The position numbers and the translations under genes are program-made. DNA of 6,516 bases, taken from NCBI GenBank assembly GCA_011620505.1, contig WOZA01000084.1, positions 11,352-17,867 on the forward strand. Reading direction: 5' to 3'. Within the stretch, counting starts at the first letter, position 1, and every line of letters starts with the position of its first letter. This document shows, piece after piece, positions 1 through 6,516 of this stretch. This DNA comes from Anaerolineaceae bacterium. Its GTDB lineage: Bacteria > Chloroflexota > Anaerolineae > Anaerolineales > Anaerolineaceae. The notes beneath the pieces were generated by a model. That model worked only from the letters and a program-made list of their open reading frames with translations. It did no database searches and had not been told where the DNA came from.

Positions 1-174
1 ATCCATGCAGCCGAGATGGAAAAAAGCAGCTGTGAAGCCCACCTCTCCAAGCCTACGGCTGACTTGCGAAAATTGGAAAAAGTCACGGAGAATTATCAAA
101 CGGTAACCATCGAGTTGGAAAAGCTGCTTGCGGAATGGGAAAGCCTGGCACAACAACTGCACCAAGACGATTAA
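1..174 (+). CDS. C-terminal fragment, probable ABC-F family ATPase
   Basis: The reading frame is open from the first base to a TAA at 172-174 and gives 57 residues, so only the 3' end of the gene lies here. The peptide is charged and helical, with heptad-like spacing, and ends in LAEWESLAQQLHQDD. This resembles the C-terminal coiled-coil domain of ABC-F proteins (Uup/EttA type), where a helical pair with a late W and E-rich helix follows the second ATPase domain. ABC-F proteins are soluble ATPases that act on the ribosome or on nucleic acid. No Walker or signature motif is inside the window, so the assignment rests on tail style only. Another coiled-coil protein is possible. No clear terminator hairpin follows the stop, so some transcription may run into the epimerase gene. 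Confidence 0.55.
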   Translation: MHAAEMEKSSCEAHLSKPTADLRKLEKVTENYQTVTIELEKLLAEWESLAQQLHQDD

Positions 175-188
175 TGGGTTAACTGGCG

Positions 189-197
189 TGCTATAAT
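189..197 (+). promoter_or_regulatory. Extended -10 promoter of the epimerase group
   Basis: TGCTATAAT fits an extended -10 element (TGN plus a perfect TATAAT at 192-197). No good TTGACA-like -35 sits 16-18 bases upstream, which is common where the extended -10 is present. A start about 7 bases downstream would give a leader of roughly 22 bases before ATG 227. It lies in the short gap behind the stop at 174, as expected for the first gene of a new transcription unit. Confidence 0.6.
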
Positions 198-226
198 TAG
201 CAAATTTTACGGACAGGTCGTTAGCA

Positions 227-1177
227 ATGAACTATTTAGTAACTGGAGGGGCGGGGTTTTTGGGCACTGCCCTAAGCAACCGCCTGGCGAAACAAGGACA
301 TCACGTGCGCGTGCTGGATGACTGCTCGGCAGGTGATCCGGCGCACTTGTTACCGGAAGTTGAATTTGTCCAGGGTGATATTAACGAGAAGACCCTGCTT
401 TGGAAAATGCTGCAGGACGTAGATTGTGTCTTCCACCTGGCAGCCAAAGTCAGCGTACCCGAGTCGTCTCTCTTTCCGAGCAGCTATAACCACGTGAATG
501 TCAGCGGGACGGTGACGCTGATGGAAGCTATTCGCGACACCAAGGTAAAGCGCATGGTGCTGGCATCCTCGGGAGCTATTTACGGTCACCAGGACCAGAT
601 ACCCTATTTTGAAGACTTTGAGGTTCACCCCGAGTCTCCTTATGCTGTCTCCAAGCTGGCAGCGGAGCATTACGTGCGTACCATCAGTGCTCAGGCGGGA
701 GTGGAGGCAGTTTGCCTGCGGATTTTCAACGCCTACGGACCGGGGCAGCGTGTTCCCCATTCCCACCCGCCGATCATCGCGAATTTCCTCAAACATGCTC
801 TCACCAATGGAACAATCATCATCCACGGCGATGGCAGCCAGACGCGCGATTACGTTTATGTGGATGATGTGGTTAATGCCCTGGTGACCGCCTCAACTGC
901 GGTGGGCGTGGACCAGCAGGTGATCAACATCGGCAGCGGGGTGGAAACGAGCGTGTTGGAATTGGTGCGCTTGGTGAGGCAGGTAACCGGTAAAAAGCCT
1001 GAAGAGGTATACAACCCCCTCAAGAGCGGCGGCTCAACCCGCATGTGCGCCGATATCACGAAAGCAAATGAAAAACTCAATTACATCCCGCTGGTGCCGC
1101 TCGAGACTGGTCTGCGCCTGACGATTGAGCGTGACCCCCAATATAAAAAAGAAATTGAAGCCAAGCCTCTCGCATGA
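227..1177 (+). CDS. NAD-dependent epimerase/dehydratase (extended SDR, UDP-glucose 4-epimerase-like)
   Basis: This 316-residue protein is a full-length extended short-chain dehydrogenase that should epimerise or dehydrate a nucleotide sugar in the cytoplasm, feeding envelope polysaccharide or glycan synthesis. Visible motifs are the NAD-binding TGGAGFLG at residues 6-13, the acidic D31/D32 after the second strand (NAD rather than NADP), HLAA at 70-73, SSGAIYG at 114-120 with the likely catalytic S115, the Y139-x3-K143 pair, RIFNAYGPGQ at 165-174, and RDYVYVDDV at 208-216. The serine in place of the TDE motif of dTDP-glucose dehydratases favours an epimerase, but the exact sugar cannot be read from sequence. 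ATG 227 is preceded by a weak AGG at 215-217 and sits just before the glycine motif, so the start is secure. It is first in a + strand group; the next gene begins inside its 3' end. A short charged tail follows residue 300. Confidence 0.9.
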   Translation: MNYLVTGGAGFLGTALSNRLAKQGHHVRVLDDCSAGDPAHLLPEVEFVQGDINEKTLLWKMLQDVDCVFHLAAKVSVPESSLFPSSYNHVNVSGTVTLMEAIRDTKVKRMVLASSGAIYGHQDQIPYFEDFEVHPESPYAVSKLAAEHYVRTISAQAGVEAVCLRIFNAYGPGQRVPHSHPPIIANFLKHALTNGTIIIHGDGSQTRDYVYVDDVVNALVTASTAVGVDQQVINIGSGVETSVLELVRLVRQVTGKKPEEVYNPLKSGGSTRMCADITKANEKLNYIPLVPLETGLRLTIERDPQYKKEIEAKPLA

Positions 1178-1745
1178 ATTTTTCTCGCGGCCAGCACCGC
1201 AAGTAGCGCCGGATTTGCTGGGGTGTTTGCTTGTGCGCCGCTGGGAAGGGCAGCGGCTGGCGGGACTGATCGTGGAGGTGGAGGCATACCAGGGGGTGGA
1301 GGACCAGGCATGCCATGCCAGGGTGGGCAAGACGGCTCGCAATGGGGTGATGTTTGGCGCGCCTGGGAGGGCGTACGTTTATTTCACCTATGGGATGCAC
1401 TGGATGCTCAATTTAGTCTGTGAGGATGAAGGAGTGCCGGCAGCGGTGTTGATCCGGGCGATCAAGCCGGTGGAGGGGCTCGAGGTAATGCGCGAGCTGC
1501 GCCCCACCCTGGCAGATAAACCCGGCTGGCTGAACGGTCCGGCTAAGTTGACCCAGGCACTGGCAATTGGCAGGGAGCAGAACGGGGTGGATGTATGCTC
1601 ACCGGAAGGCGGCCTGTGGGTTGAGAGGGGAGTCAGCGTGCCGGAAAGGGAGGTGGTGACATCTCCGCGGATCGGCATTGGGTACGCGCCCGAACCCTGG
1701 CTCTCACTCCCCTGGCGCTGGGTGTGGAAAGCAAGCAATGGCTGA
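1125..1745 (+). CDS. DNA-3-methyladenine glycosylase (AAG/MPG family)
   Basis: This enzyme of about 200 residues excises alkylated purines (3-methyladenine, hypoxanthine) from DNA to start base excision repair. From TTG 1125, the family landmarks are HEFFSRP at residues 17-23, VAPDLLG at 27-33, VEVEAYQG at 50-57 with catalytic base E53 and intercalating-region Y55, H64, YFTYGM at 86-91, LIRAIKP at 109-115 with R111, and LNGPAKLTQALAI at 136-148. The protein looks complete. No in-frame ATG occurs before the conserved core, so the start must be TTG 1125, GTG 1131 or TTG 1155. The last leaves the usual short N-terminus; 1125 is given as the outer limit. None has a good Shine-Dalgarno. All lie inside the epimerase gene, giving a 23-53 base overlap and suggesting translational coupling. 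Arginine is encoded by AGG in 5 of 15 cases, more than in neighbouring genes, which hints at a different history. Confidence 0.9.
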   Translation: MSVTPNIKKKLKPSLSHEFFSRPAPQVAPDLLGCLLVRRWEGQRLAGLIVEVEAYQGVEDQACHARVGKTARNGVMFGAPGRAYVYFTYGMHWMLNLVCEDEGVPAAVLIRAIKPVEGLEVMRELRPTLADKPGWLNGPAKLTQALAIGREQNGVDVCSPEGGLWVERGVSVPEREVVTSPRIGIGYAPEPWLSLPWRWVWKASNG

Positions 1746-1768
1746 TGCCTGTTCCATGCAGAAAAGAT

Positions 1769-1772
1769 AGGG
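1769..1772 (+). promoter_or_regulatory. Shine-Dalgarno AGGG favouring GTG 1780
   Basis: AGGG lies 7 bases before GTG 1780 and 13 bases before the in-frame ATG 1786. The spacing favours the GTG as the bactofilin start. The weaker AAGA at 1774-1777 could serve ATG 1786 instead. Confidence 0.45.
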
Positions 1773-1779
1773 TAAGATT

Positions 1780-2352
1780 GTGCCGATGAGCATATTTTCG
1801 CGCAAGAAGGATACGGCTGTTTTTACCCCTGAGAGGCTGCAAGCCCAGGTGAGTTCGGTTTTGGGACCGGGCATCCATTGGATTGGCGATCTGCACGGCA
1901 CGGGTGGGGTGCGCATTGAAGGCACCATGCAAGGCGACATCGTCATCAAGGGTCTGGTTGTAATCGGCGAAACCGGAAAGGTCATTTGCCCTGAGCTAAA
2001 GGCTGAAACAGTCGTGGTGGCGGGAACGGTGCAGGGTAACATTACCTGCCAAAAGCTCGAGATTCGTTCAACCGGGCGGGTTTGGGGCGATGTGGTCGCG
2101 GTCAGTTTTAGCAGTGAGGATGGCGCTTTCCTGCGCGGTCAAATGCGCATGGAAGAGCGGATTGAGATCCAACTTTTGGAAGAACAGACTCCAGAAGAGA
2201 TTGAGATGCCTGCATTCCAGCCAGAAGCAGTTCTTTCCGACCCAACTCCAGCAGCTCGTGAGCTTGAGCCAGAACAAGCAACGCCTGATTTGCCGGTGAG
2301 CGAGCCTAAAACACCTGAAAAATCCAAGCTGAAATCCCCCTGGGACAATTAA
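1780..2352 (+). CDS. Bactofilin family polymer-forming cytoskeletal protein
   Basis: The 190-residue product has a central bactofilin domain at about residues 31-122, built from short beta repeats spaced by glycines: GDLHGTGGVRIEG, MQGDIVIKG, VIGETGKV, VVVAGTVQGNI and STGRVWGDV. This pattern forms a right-handed beta-helix that polymerises without nucleotide at the inner membrane and acts in cell shape or in placing envelope enzymes. The N-terminal FSRKK segment resembles the short basic tail often used for membrane contact. The tail from about 131 to 190 is acidic and proline-rich with many E and P, probably disordered, and longer than in minimal bactofilins. The gene follows the glycosylase by 34 bases and may share its transcript. 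The start is GTG 1780 or ATG 1786, a two-residue difference. Its 3' end stops 4 bases short of the converging dtd gene. Confidence 0.88.
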   Translation: MPMSIFSRKKDTAVFTPERLQAQVSSVLGPGIHWIGDLHGTGGVRIEGTMQGDIVIKGLVVIGETGKVICPELKAETVVVAGTVQGNITCQKLEIRSTGRVWGDVVAVSFSSEDGAFLRGQMRMEERIEIQLLEEQTPEEIEMPAFQPEAVLSDPTPAARELEPEQATPDLPVSEPKTPEKSKLKSPWDN

Positions 2353-2356
2353 TTCT

Positions 2357-2803
2357 TTACGCCTGCGGCAGCTCCAACAGAATGGTCACAGGTCCGTCAT
2401 TGCGGATATCCACCACCATGTGCGCGCCAAAAACGCCTTGTTGAGTGGCAATGCCAAATTCGCGCAGCCGTTCGGCAAACACGTCCACCAATGGTTCTGC
2501 CAAATCCGGCTTTGCCGCATTGATGAAGGATGGGCGCCTGCCACGGCTGGTGTCGGCATAGAGCGTGAATTGCGAAACGACGATTGCCTGACCGTTCACA
2601 TCCAACAGTGAAAGGTTCATTTTGCCGGCTTCATCCTCAAACACGCGCAGGTAGGCAGTCTTCTCCGCCAACTCCCGGGCAATCTCGGGCGTGTCATCGG
2701 GACCGATTCCAAGCAGGATTACGTAACCCAGGCCTATCTGAGCCACTACCTCGTTTTCGACAGTGACACTGCCCGTGGTAACCCGCTGCAGGACGGCTCT
2801 CAT
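2357..2803 (-). CDS. dtd: D-aminoacyl-tRNA deacylase
   Basis: This 148-residue protein is the standard length for the DTD family, which hydrolyses D-amino acids (and glycine mischarged on tRNA-Ala) from tRNA in the cytoplasm, keeping D-residues out of proteins. Diagnostic motifs are the N-terminal MRAVLQRV with SVTV, the SQFTLYAD active-site motif at residues 77-84, GRRPSF at 88-93, GVFGAHM at 123-129, and NDGPVT at 135-140, which carries the cross-subunit cis Gly-Pro (G137-P138). All key elements are present. The ATG at 2801-2803 overlaps the stop of the upstream histidine phosphatase as ATGA, so the two are co-transcribed and probably translationally coupled. It converges on the bactofilin gene with a 4-base gap. 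Confidence 0.95.
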   Translation of the reverse strand: MRAVLQRVTTGSVTVENEVVAQIGLGYVILLGIGPDDTPEIARELAEKTAYLRVFEDEAGKMNLSLLDVNGQAIVVSQFTLYADTSRGRRPSFINAAKPDLAEPLVDVFAERLREFGIATQQGVFGAHMVVDIRNDGPVTILLELPQA

Positions 2804-3378
2804 CGCGGCTCCTTGGACGTTCCGCGCTCAATGTATCCCGGCCAGGTAAAGTTTTCGTCAAAATCCACTTCCACGATTCCGCAATAAGGAATGCGACCCG
2901 GATTGTAGAATTGTTTCATGACATACCCATGGGTAACGACGATGATTTTTTCATACGCCAGGTAAGGCAGCAAAGCTGAAGCCGCACGCCGGGCAACCTG
3001 ATCGTAGCCCTCCCAGTTCAATTTTGCATCGGGTGTGCGTACGCCCTTGAAGCGGGTCGCTTCCTCTATGGCTGCAAGAGTATCGGTGAAATCGCGGTTC
3101 TTATATTGGGTGTCAACCAGCCACTCGTGAATGTCAAACGCCACCTCGATGGGCAGATCGAGCCGACGGGAAATGATAGCGGCTGTCTGCAGCGCGCGGG
3201 TATAGGGAGAACTGACAATCAATTGGCAGCCCTGCAAACGCGGGTCTTTTGCCACCGCTTCCGCCTGGGCAACGCCCCGCTCCGTCAGCGGCGCCAACTC
3301 GCGAGCCGGACCTGGAAAGCCGCGTCCTTCCGTGACGGTATAATCCTGTTCTCCATGCCGTACCATTACCAAATGCAT
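2800..3378 (-). CDS. Histidine phosphatase family protein (phosphoglycerate mutase-like)
   Basis: The 192-residue product belongs to the histidine phosphatase superfamily, which transfers phosphate through a phospho-histidine. The nucleophile motif is VRHGE at residues 6-10 (H8), with R61 in SSPYTRALQTA, E85 in the IHEW segment and second histidine H150 in VVTHG completing the catalytic pocket. The spacing fits the small phosphatase branch rather than a cofactor-dependent mutase, and the substrate cannot be inferred. The start at 3378 is set by an AGGAGG 5 bases upstream and by the family's N-terminus; the frame stays open further upstream, but that extension would run into the divergent rnd gene. 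It is first in a - strand operon and its stop overlaps the dtd start by 4 bases, so it may have a role linked to tRNA or nucleotide housekeeping. That link is inference only. Confidence 0.88.
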   Translation of the reverse strand: MHLVMVRHGEQDYTVTEGRGFPGPARELAPLTERGVAQAEAVAKDPRLQGCQLIVSSPYTRALQTAAIISRRLDLPIEVAFDIHEWLVDTQYKNRDFTDTLAAIEEATRFKGVRTPDAKLNWEGYDQVARRAASALLPYLAYEKIIVVTHGYVMKQFYNPGRIPYCGIVEVDFDENFTWPGYIERGTSKEPR

Positions 3379-3383
3379 AGCTG

Positions 3384-3389
3384 CCTCCT
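3384..3389 (-). promoter_or_regulatory. Strong Shine-Dalgarno AGGAGG deciding the phosphatase start
   Basis: On the - strand AGGAGG lies 5 bases before the ATG whose first base is 3378. It is the best ribosome binding site in the window and rules out the long upstream extension of this frame. Confidence 0.85.
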
Positions 3390-3400
3390 GTTCTAATTCC

Positions 3401-3416
3401 AATTCTAACAAGAATT
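3401..3416. repeat. Inverted repeat AATTCT-N4-AGAATT over the divergent promoter region
   Basis: Two perfect 6-base arms (3401-3406 and 3411-3416) flank the four bases AACA. The palindrome covers the - strand -10 box, and TTCTAA also occurs as a direct repeat at 3391-3396 and 3403-3408, 12 bases apart. The position suits a repressor operator, but the arms are short and AT-rich, so chance is a real alternative. Confidence 0.35.
3402..3410 (-). promoter_or_regulatory. Extended -10 promoter of the phosphatase-dtd operon
   Basis: Read on the - strand the sequence is TGTTAGAAT: TGN followed by TAGAAT, one base from consensus. A start about 7 bases downstream would leave a leader of about 17 bases containing the AGGAGG. 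No convincing -35 is visible. The element overlaps a 16-base palindrome at 3401-3416. Confidence 0.5.
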
Positions 3417-3499
3417 TGCCTGCCGACCCGAACCTTGTTCCAATCTGCAAAACCTCCGGACTCTCCACCTGGAACTGGCAATCAATTTGTTCTACAGAG

Positions 3500-3505
3500 T
3501 ATAAT
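3500..3505 (+). promoter_or_regulatory. TATAAT -10 box of rnd, implying a leaderless mRNA
   Basis: A perfect TATAAT ends 8 bases before ATG 3514. Transcription starting about 7 bases downstream would begin at or within two bases of the start codon. No Shine-Dalgarno precedes ATG 3514, which agrees with leaderless initiation. A convincing -35 was not found; TGGCAA at 3476-3481 is a weak candidate with an 18-base spacer. Confidence 0.5.
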
Positions 3506-3513
3506 GAAGTCCT

Positions 3514-4649
3514 ATGCAGCCACACAGGATGCCCGAAGCCGGCATCGTTAACTCTCCCGAATCCTACCAGCAAATGCTGGCGCATTTAGCAATCCAGGAT
3601 ACTATTGCCATCGATACCGAATCGAACAGCCTGCATGCCTATCATGAACGCGTTTGCCTGATTCAGCTTTCCAGCTCCACGAACGACTTCCTGCTGGATC
3701 CATTTGCCTTTACCGAACTGGATGAACTCGGCATGCTTTTTGCCCGGGCGGACATCCAGAAAGTTTTCCACGCTGGTGATTACGATATCGGCTGCCTCAA
3801 GCGGGATTTTGACTTTACTTTCCATAATATCTTTGACACCATGCTCGCCGCAACTGCTCTGGCGGAGCCCAACCTGGGGTTCGCGGCACTGATCGAAAAG
3901 TACTTCGATTTGATTCTTGATAAAAAATACCAGCGTGCCAACTGGGGGGAGCGACCGCTAAAGGCTGAAATGCTCAGTTATGCGCAGTGCGATTCGCACT
4001 TCCTCATTCCCCTGCGCGACACGTTGCTGCCCCAGCTTGAAGCCAGCAACCGACTGCAACTCGTGTTAGAAGATAGCGAAGGCATGGCGCGCCTCGTCAA
4101 GCCACTCGCACAGCATATGGAAGACATCTGGCGAGTCAAAGGCGCCCAGGATCTCTCTGCTGAAGCGCTCTCGCTGCTCGACGCGCTGAATCACATGCGT
4201 GAACTGATTGCCAGCAAGCGTGACGTGCCCCCCTTCAAGGTGCTTTCAGACCGGGCTCTGATTGAAATCGCCCAGACACAACCGCACTTTATCCAGGAGC
4301 TCAGCCTGCTGCCTTCTCTGCCCGAGAGACAGGTGAGGCGATATGGCAGTTTGTTGATGCAGACCATTCAAACCTGGCGGGAAAATCCCCAAAAAGTAAG
4401 TCCCCGCCGGAACCATCGCCTGAGCGATGCAGAAATGAAACGGCGCGATGCCCTTTCAAACTGGCGGAAACAAACAGGCTTGGATGAGGGTCTGCCTTCC
4501 AACGCGATTATCTCCCGCGATCTGCTTGAACGACTGGCGCATTTGGAAATTTCGGATAGCAATGAGCTTAAACAAGCGATGAAATTCTTCCCCTATCGCT
4601 ATGAACGATATGGCGATGCCATTTTTGAGGTATTGGAAAGGACAAAAGG

Positions 4650-4653
<4 letters not shown>
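3514..4653 (+). CDS. rnd: Ribonuclease D (DEDDy 3'-5' exonuclease with HRDC domains)
   Basis: The 379-residue product matches RNase D in length and order. The N-terminal DEDDy exonuclease (about residues 15-185) has motif I IAIDTES (D34, E36), motif II VFHAGDYD (D91), FDTM (D108), the NWGERPL segment at 143-149, and motif III YAQCD (Y156, D160). An HRDC nucleic-acid-binding domain covers roughly 206-290, and a second, more divergent helical unit at about 303-378 fits the second HRDC of the family. The enzyme trims 3' ends of tRNA and other stable RNA precursors. ATG 3514 is chosen because the family N-terminus begins soon after it; ATG 3529 is possible but has AGG directly abutting it, with no usable spacing. 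The stop overlaps the next gene's start as ATGA, giving a two-gene operon. Confidence 0.93.
4639..4642 (+). promoter_or_regulatory. Shine-Dalgarno AGGA inside rnd for the MBL gene
   Basis: AGGA within AAAGGA lies 7 bases before ATG 4650, inside the last codons of rnd. It confirms the ATGA-overlap start and gives the downstream gene its own ribosome site as well as possible coupling. Confidence 0.6.
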
Positions 4654-6050
<1,397 letters not shown>

Positions 6051-6052
6051 GG

Positions 6053-6058
6053 TATAAT
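6053..6058 (+). promoter_or_regulatory. TATAAT -10 box of the tRNA-Ser gene
   Basis: A perfect TATAAT begins 3 bases after the stop of the MBL gene and ends 12 bases before the first tRNA base, so the 5' leader would be about 6 bases. No convincing -35 was found in the coding end upstream. The tRNA may be made from this promoter, by readthrough from rnd, or both. Confidence 0.55.
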
Positions 6059-6070
6059 CTCAAACCTGTT

Positions 6071-6158
6071 GGAGAGATGCCGGAGTGGTTGATCGGGGCG
6101 GTCTCGAAAACCGTTATGGGTCTTGTACCCATCGTGGGTTCGAACCCCACTCTCTCCG
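6071..6158 (+). tRNA. tRNA-Ser (anticodon CGA)
   Basis: The 88-base sequence folds as a class II tRNA. Acceptor arms GGAGAGA (6071-6077) and TCTCTCC (6151-6157) pair fully, with G6158 as discriminator, typical of serine. The D stem pairs CCG 6080-6082 with CGG 6094-6096. The anticodon stem is 6098-6102 with 6110-6114, including one G-U, and its loop CTCGAAA puts CGA at 6105-6107, reading UCG. A long variable arm (ATGGGT 6116-6121 with ACCCAT 6127-6132) is characteristic of Ser. The T arm is GTGGG/CCCAC around TTCGAAC. The 3' CCA is not encoded (CT follows the discriminator), so it must be added after 3' trimming. Confidence 0.97.
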
Positions 6159-6160
6159 CT

Positions 6161-6196
6161 AAGAAAAATGCCGTATGATCACGGCATTATTCTTTT
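6161..6196. terminator. Bidirectional intrinsic terminator
   Basis: A hairpin with perfect 8-base arms, AATGCCGT (6167-6174) and ACGGCATT (6181-6188), has a 6-base loop. On the + strand it is followed by ATTCTTTT, ending the tRNA transcript. On the - strand it is followed by TTTTTCTT, ending the PAP2-type gene whose stop is at 6209. The U-tract is better on the - strand. Confidence 0.8.
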
Positions 6197-6208
6197 CCTA
6201 ATGATGCT

Positions 6209-6516
6209 TTACGGCAGTGGGGCAGTGGTCCGGGGTTCAAAATCCGGTTCAATTCGCCCAATTTTCAATTTCTCAAAGAGCAGCGGGCTCAGGCATGCGA
6301 TCCATAATCCAATCAAAAAGTAGCGGAAGTAGCGCAGTACCGCGCTGATTAGCCCCAGGTCTTCCGGGAAGAGCGTTCCCAGCCCTGCATAAATAGCGAT
6401 CACGCCGGCAATCCCAACCAGGTAGCGCAGAACGCGCTGCCAGGTGCCAAAATTGCTCTGGATCACACCCCGGCGTGCCCTGAGCCAGGCAAAGCCGCCG
6501 AGCATGCCAAACCACA
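6209..6516 (-). CDS. C-terminal fragment, probable PAP2 family membrane phosphatase
   Basis: The frame is open from the right edge to a TAA at 6209-6211, giving about 102 residues; the 5' part lies outside the window. Two hydrophobic stretches are visible, one around VLRYLVGIAGVIAIYAGL and the next around RYFLIGLWIACLSPLLF, joined by a TLFPEDLG loop, then a short polar tail. This pair of helices with an RYxLIGLW-like second helix resembles the C-terminal extension of PAP2-type lipid phosphatases, which dephosphorylate lipid phosphates such as undecaprenyl pyrophosphate at the membrane. None of the catalytic PAP2 motifs falls in the window, so the name is tentative and another polytopic membrane protein is possible. 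It converges on the tRNA gene and uses the hairpin at 6167-6188 as its terminator. Confidence 0.55.
   Translation of the reverse strand, partial: WFGMLGGFAWLRARRGVIQSNFGTWQRVLRYLVGIAGVIAIYAGLGTLFPEDLGLISAVLRYFRYFLIGLWIACLSPLLFEKLKIGRIEPDFEPRTTAPLP

Noticed and set aside
1272..1302. Three copies of GTGGAGG that could suggest a G-quadruplex or a repeat element
   Set aside because: They encode the conserved VEVEAYQGVED active-site region; codon choice explains the repeats and the G-runs are mostly only two bases long.
1081..1311. A - strand open frame with a proline-rich N-terminus
   Set aside because: It is the complement of the GTGGAGG-type repeats in the glycosylase gene, and two well-supported + strand genes cover the same bases.
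3379..3585. An upstream extension of the histidine phosphatase frame by 69 codons
   Set aside because: The family N-terminus and AGGAGG place the start at 3378; the extension would overlap the rnd gene and has no family resemblance.
6229..6246. A T-arm-like stretch with GGTTCAAAATCC after the tRNA gene, as for a second or partial tRNA
   Set aside because: The stem does not pair as a T arm, no acceptor or anticodon arm accompanies it, and it lies in the coding end of the - strand membrane protein.
6123..6323. A + strand open frame covering the tRNA 3' half and the terminator
   Set aside because: It runs through a tRNA variable arm and a terminator hairpin, has no homology that I recognise, and is antisense to a better-supported gene.

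Overview
The window reads as an ordinary, gene-dense stretch of a bacterial chromosome with moderate-to-high GC. Protein style (bactofilin, RNase D with a duplicated HRDC region, a two-helix PAP2 C-terminus) and the TATAAT-type promoters suggest a Chloroflexota bacterium, possibly Anaerolineae. That placement is an inference from resemblance; there is no rRNA or other phylogenetic marker here.

Layout: positions 1-174 hold the 3' end of a + strand gene, probably an ABC-F ATPase. A promoter with an extended -10 (189-197) precedes a + strand group at 227-2352: an NAD-dependent sugar-nucleotide epimerase, a 3-methyladenine DNA glycosylase that begins inside the epimerase gene from a non-ATG codon, and a bactofilin. 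This group meets head-on, with a 4-base gap, a - strand operon at 2357-3378: a histidine phosphatase followed by D-aminoacyl-tRNA deacylase (dtd), overlapping by ATGA. A 135-base divergent promoter region (3379-3513) separates that operon from a + strand pair: RNase D and an MBL/beta-CASP ribonuclease-like protein, also overlapping by ATGA. Next come a tRNA-Ser(CGA) gene with its own -10 box, a hairpin terminator that works in both directions, and the 3' end of a - strand PAP2-type membrane phosphatase gene running off the right edge.

Functionally the right half leans towards RNA: RNase D and the beta-CASP protein are an RNA-processing pair that ends 20 bases before a tRNA gene lacking an encoded CCA, while Dtd on the opposite strand edits mischarged tRNAs. 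The left half mixes envelope sugar metabolism, cytoskeleton and DNA repair with no clear shared pathway. No mobile element, CRISPR array, phage gene or novel defence-like system was seen. The points most worth a second look are the apparently leaderless rnd transcript, the rnd/beta-CASP/tRNA arrangement, the palindrome on the divergent promoter, and the unusual start and codon use of the glycosylase gene.
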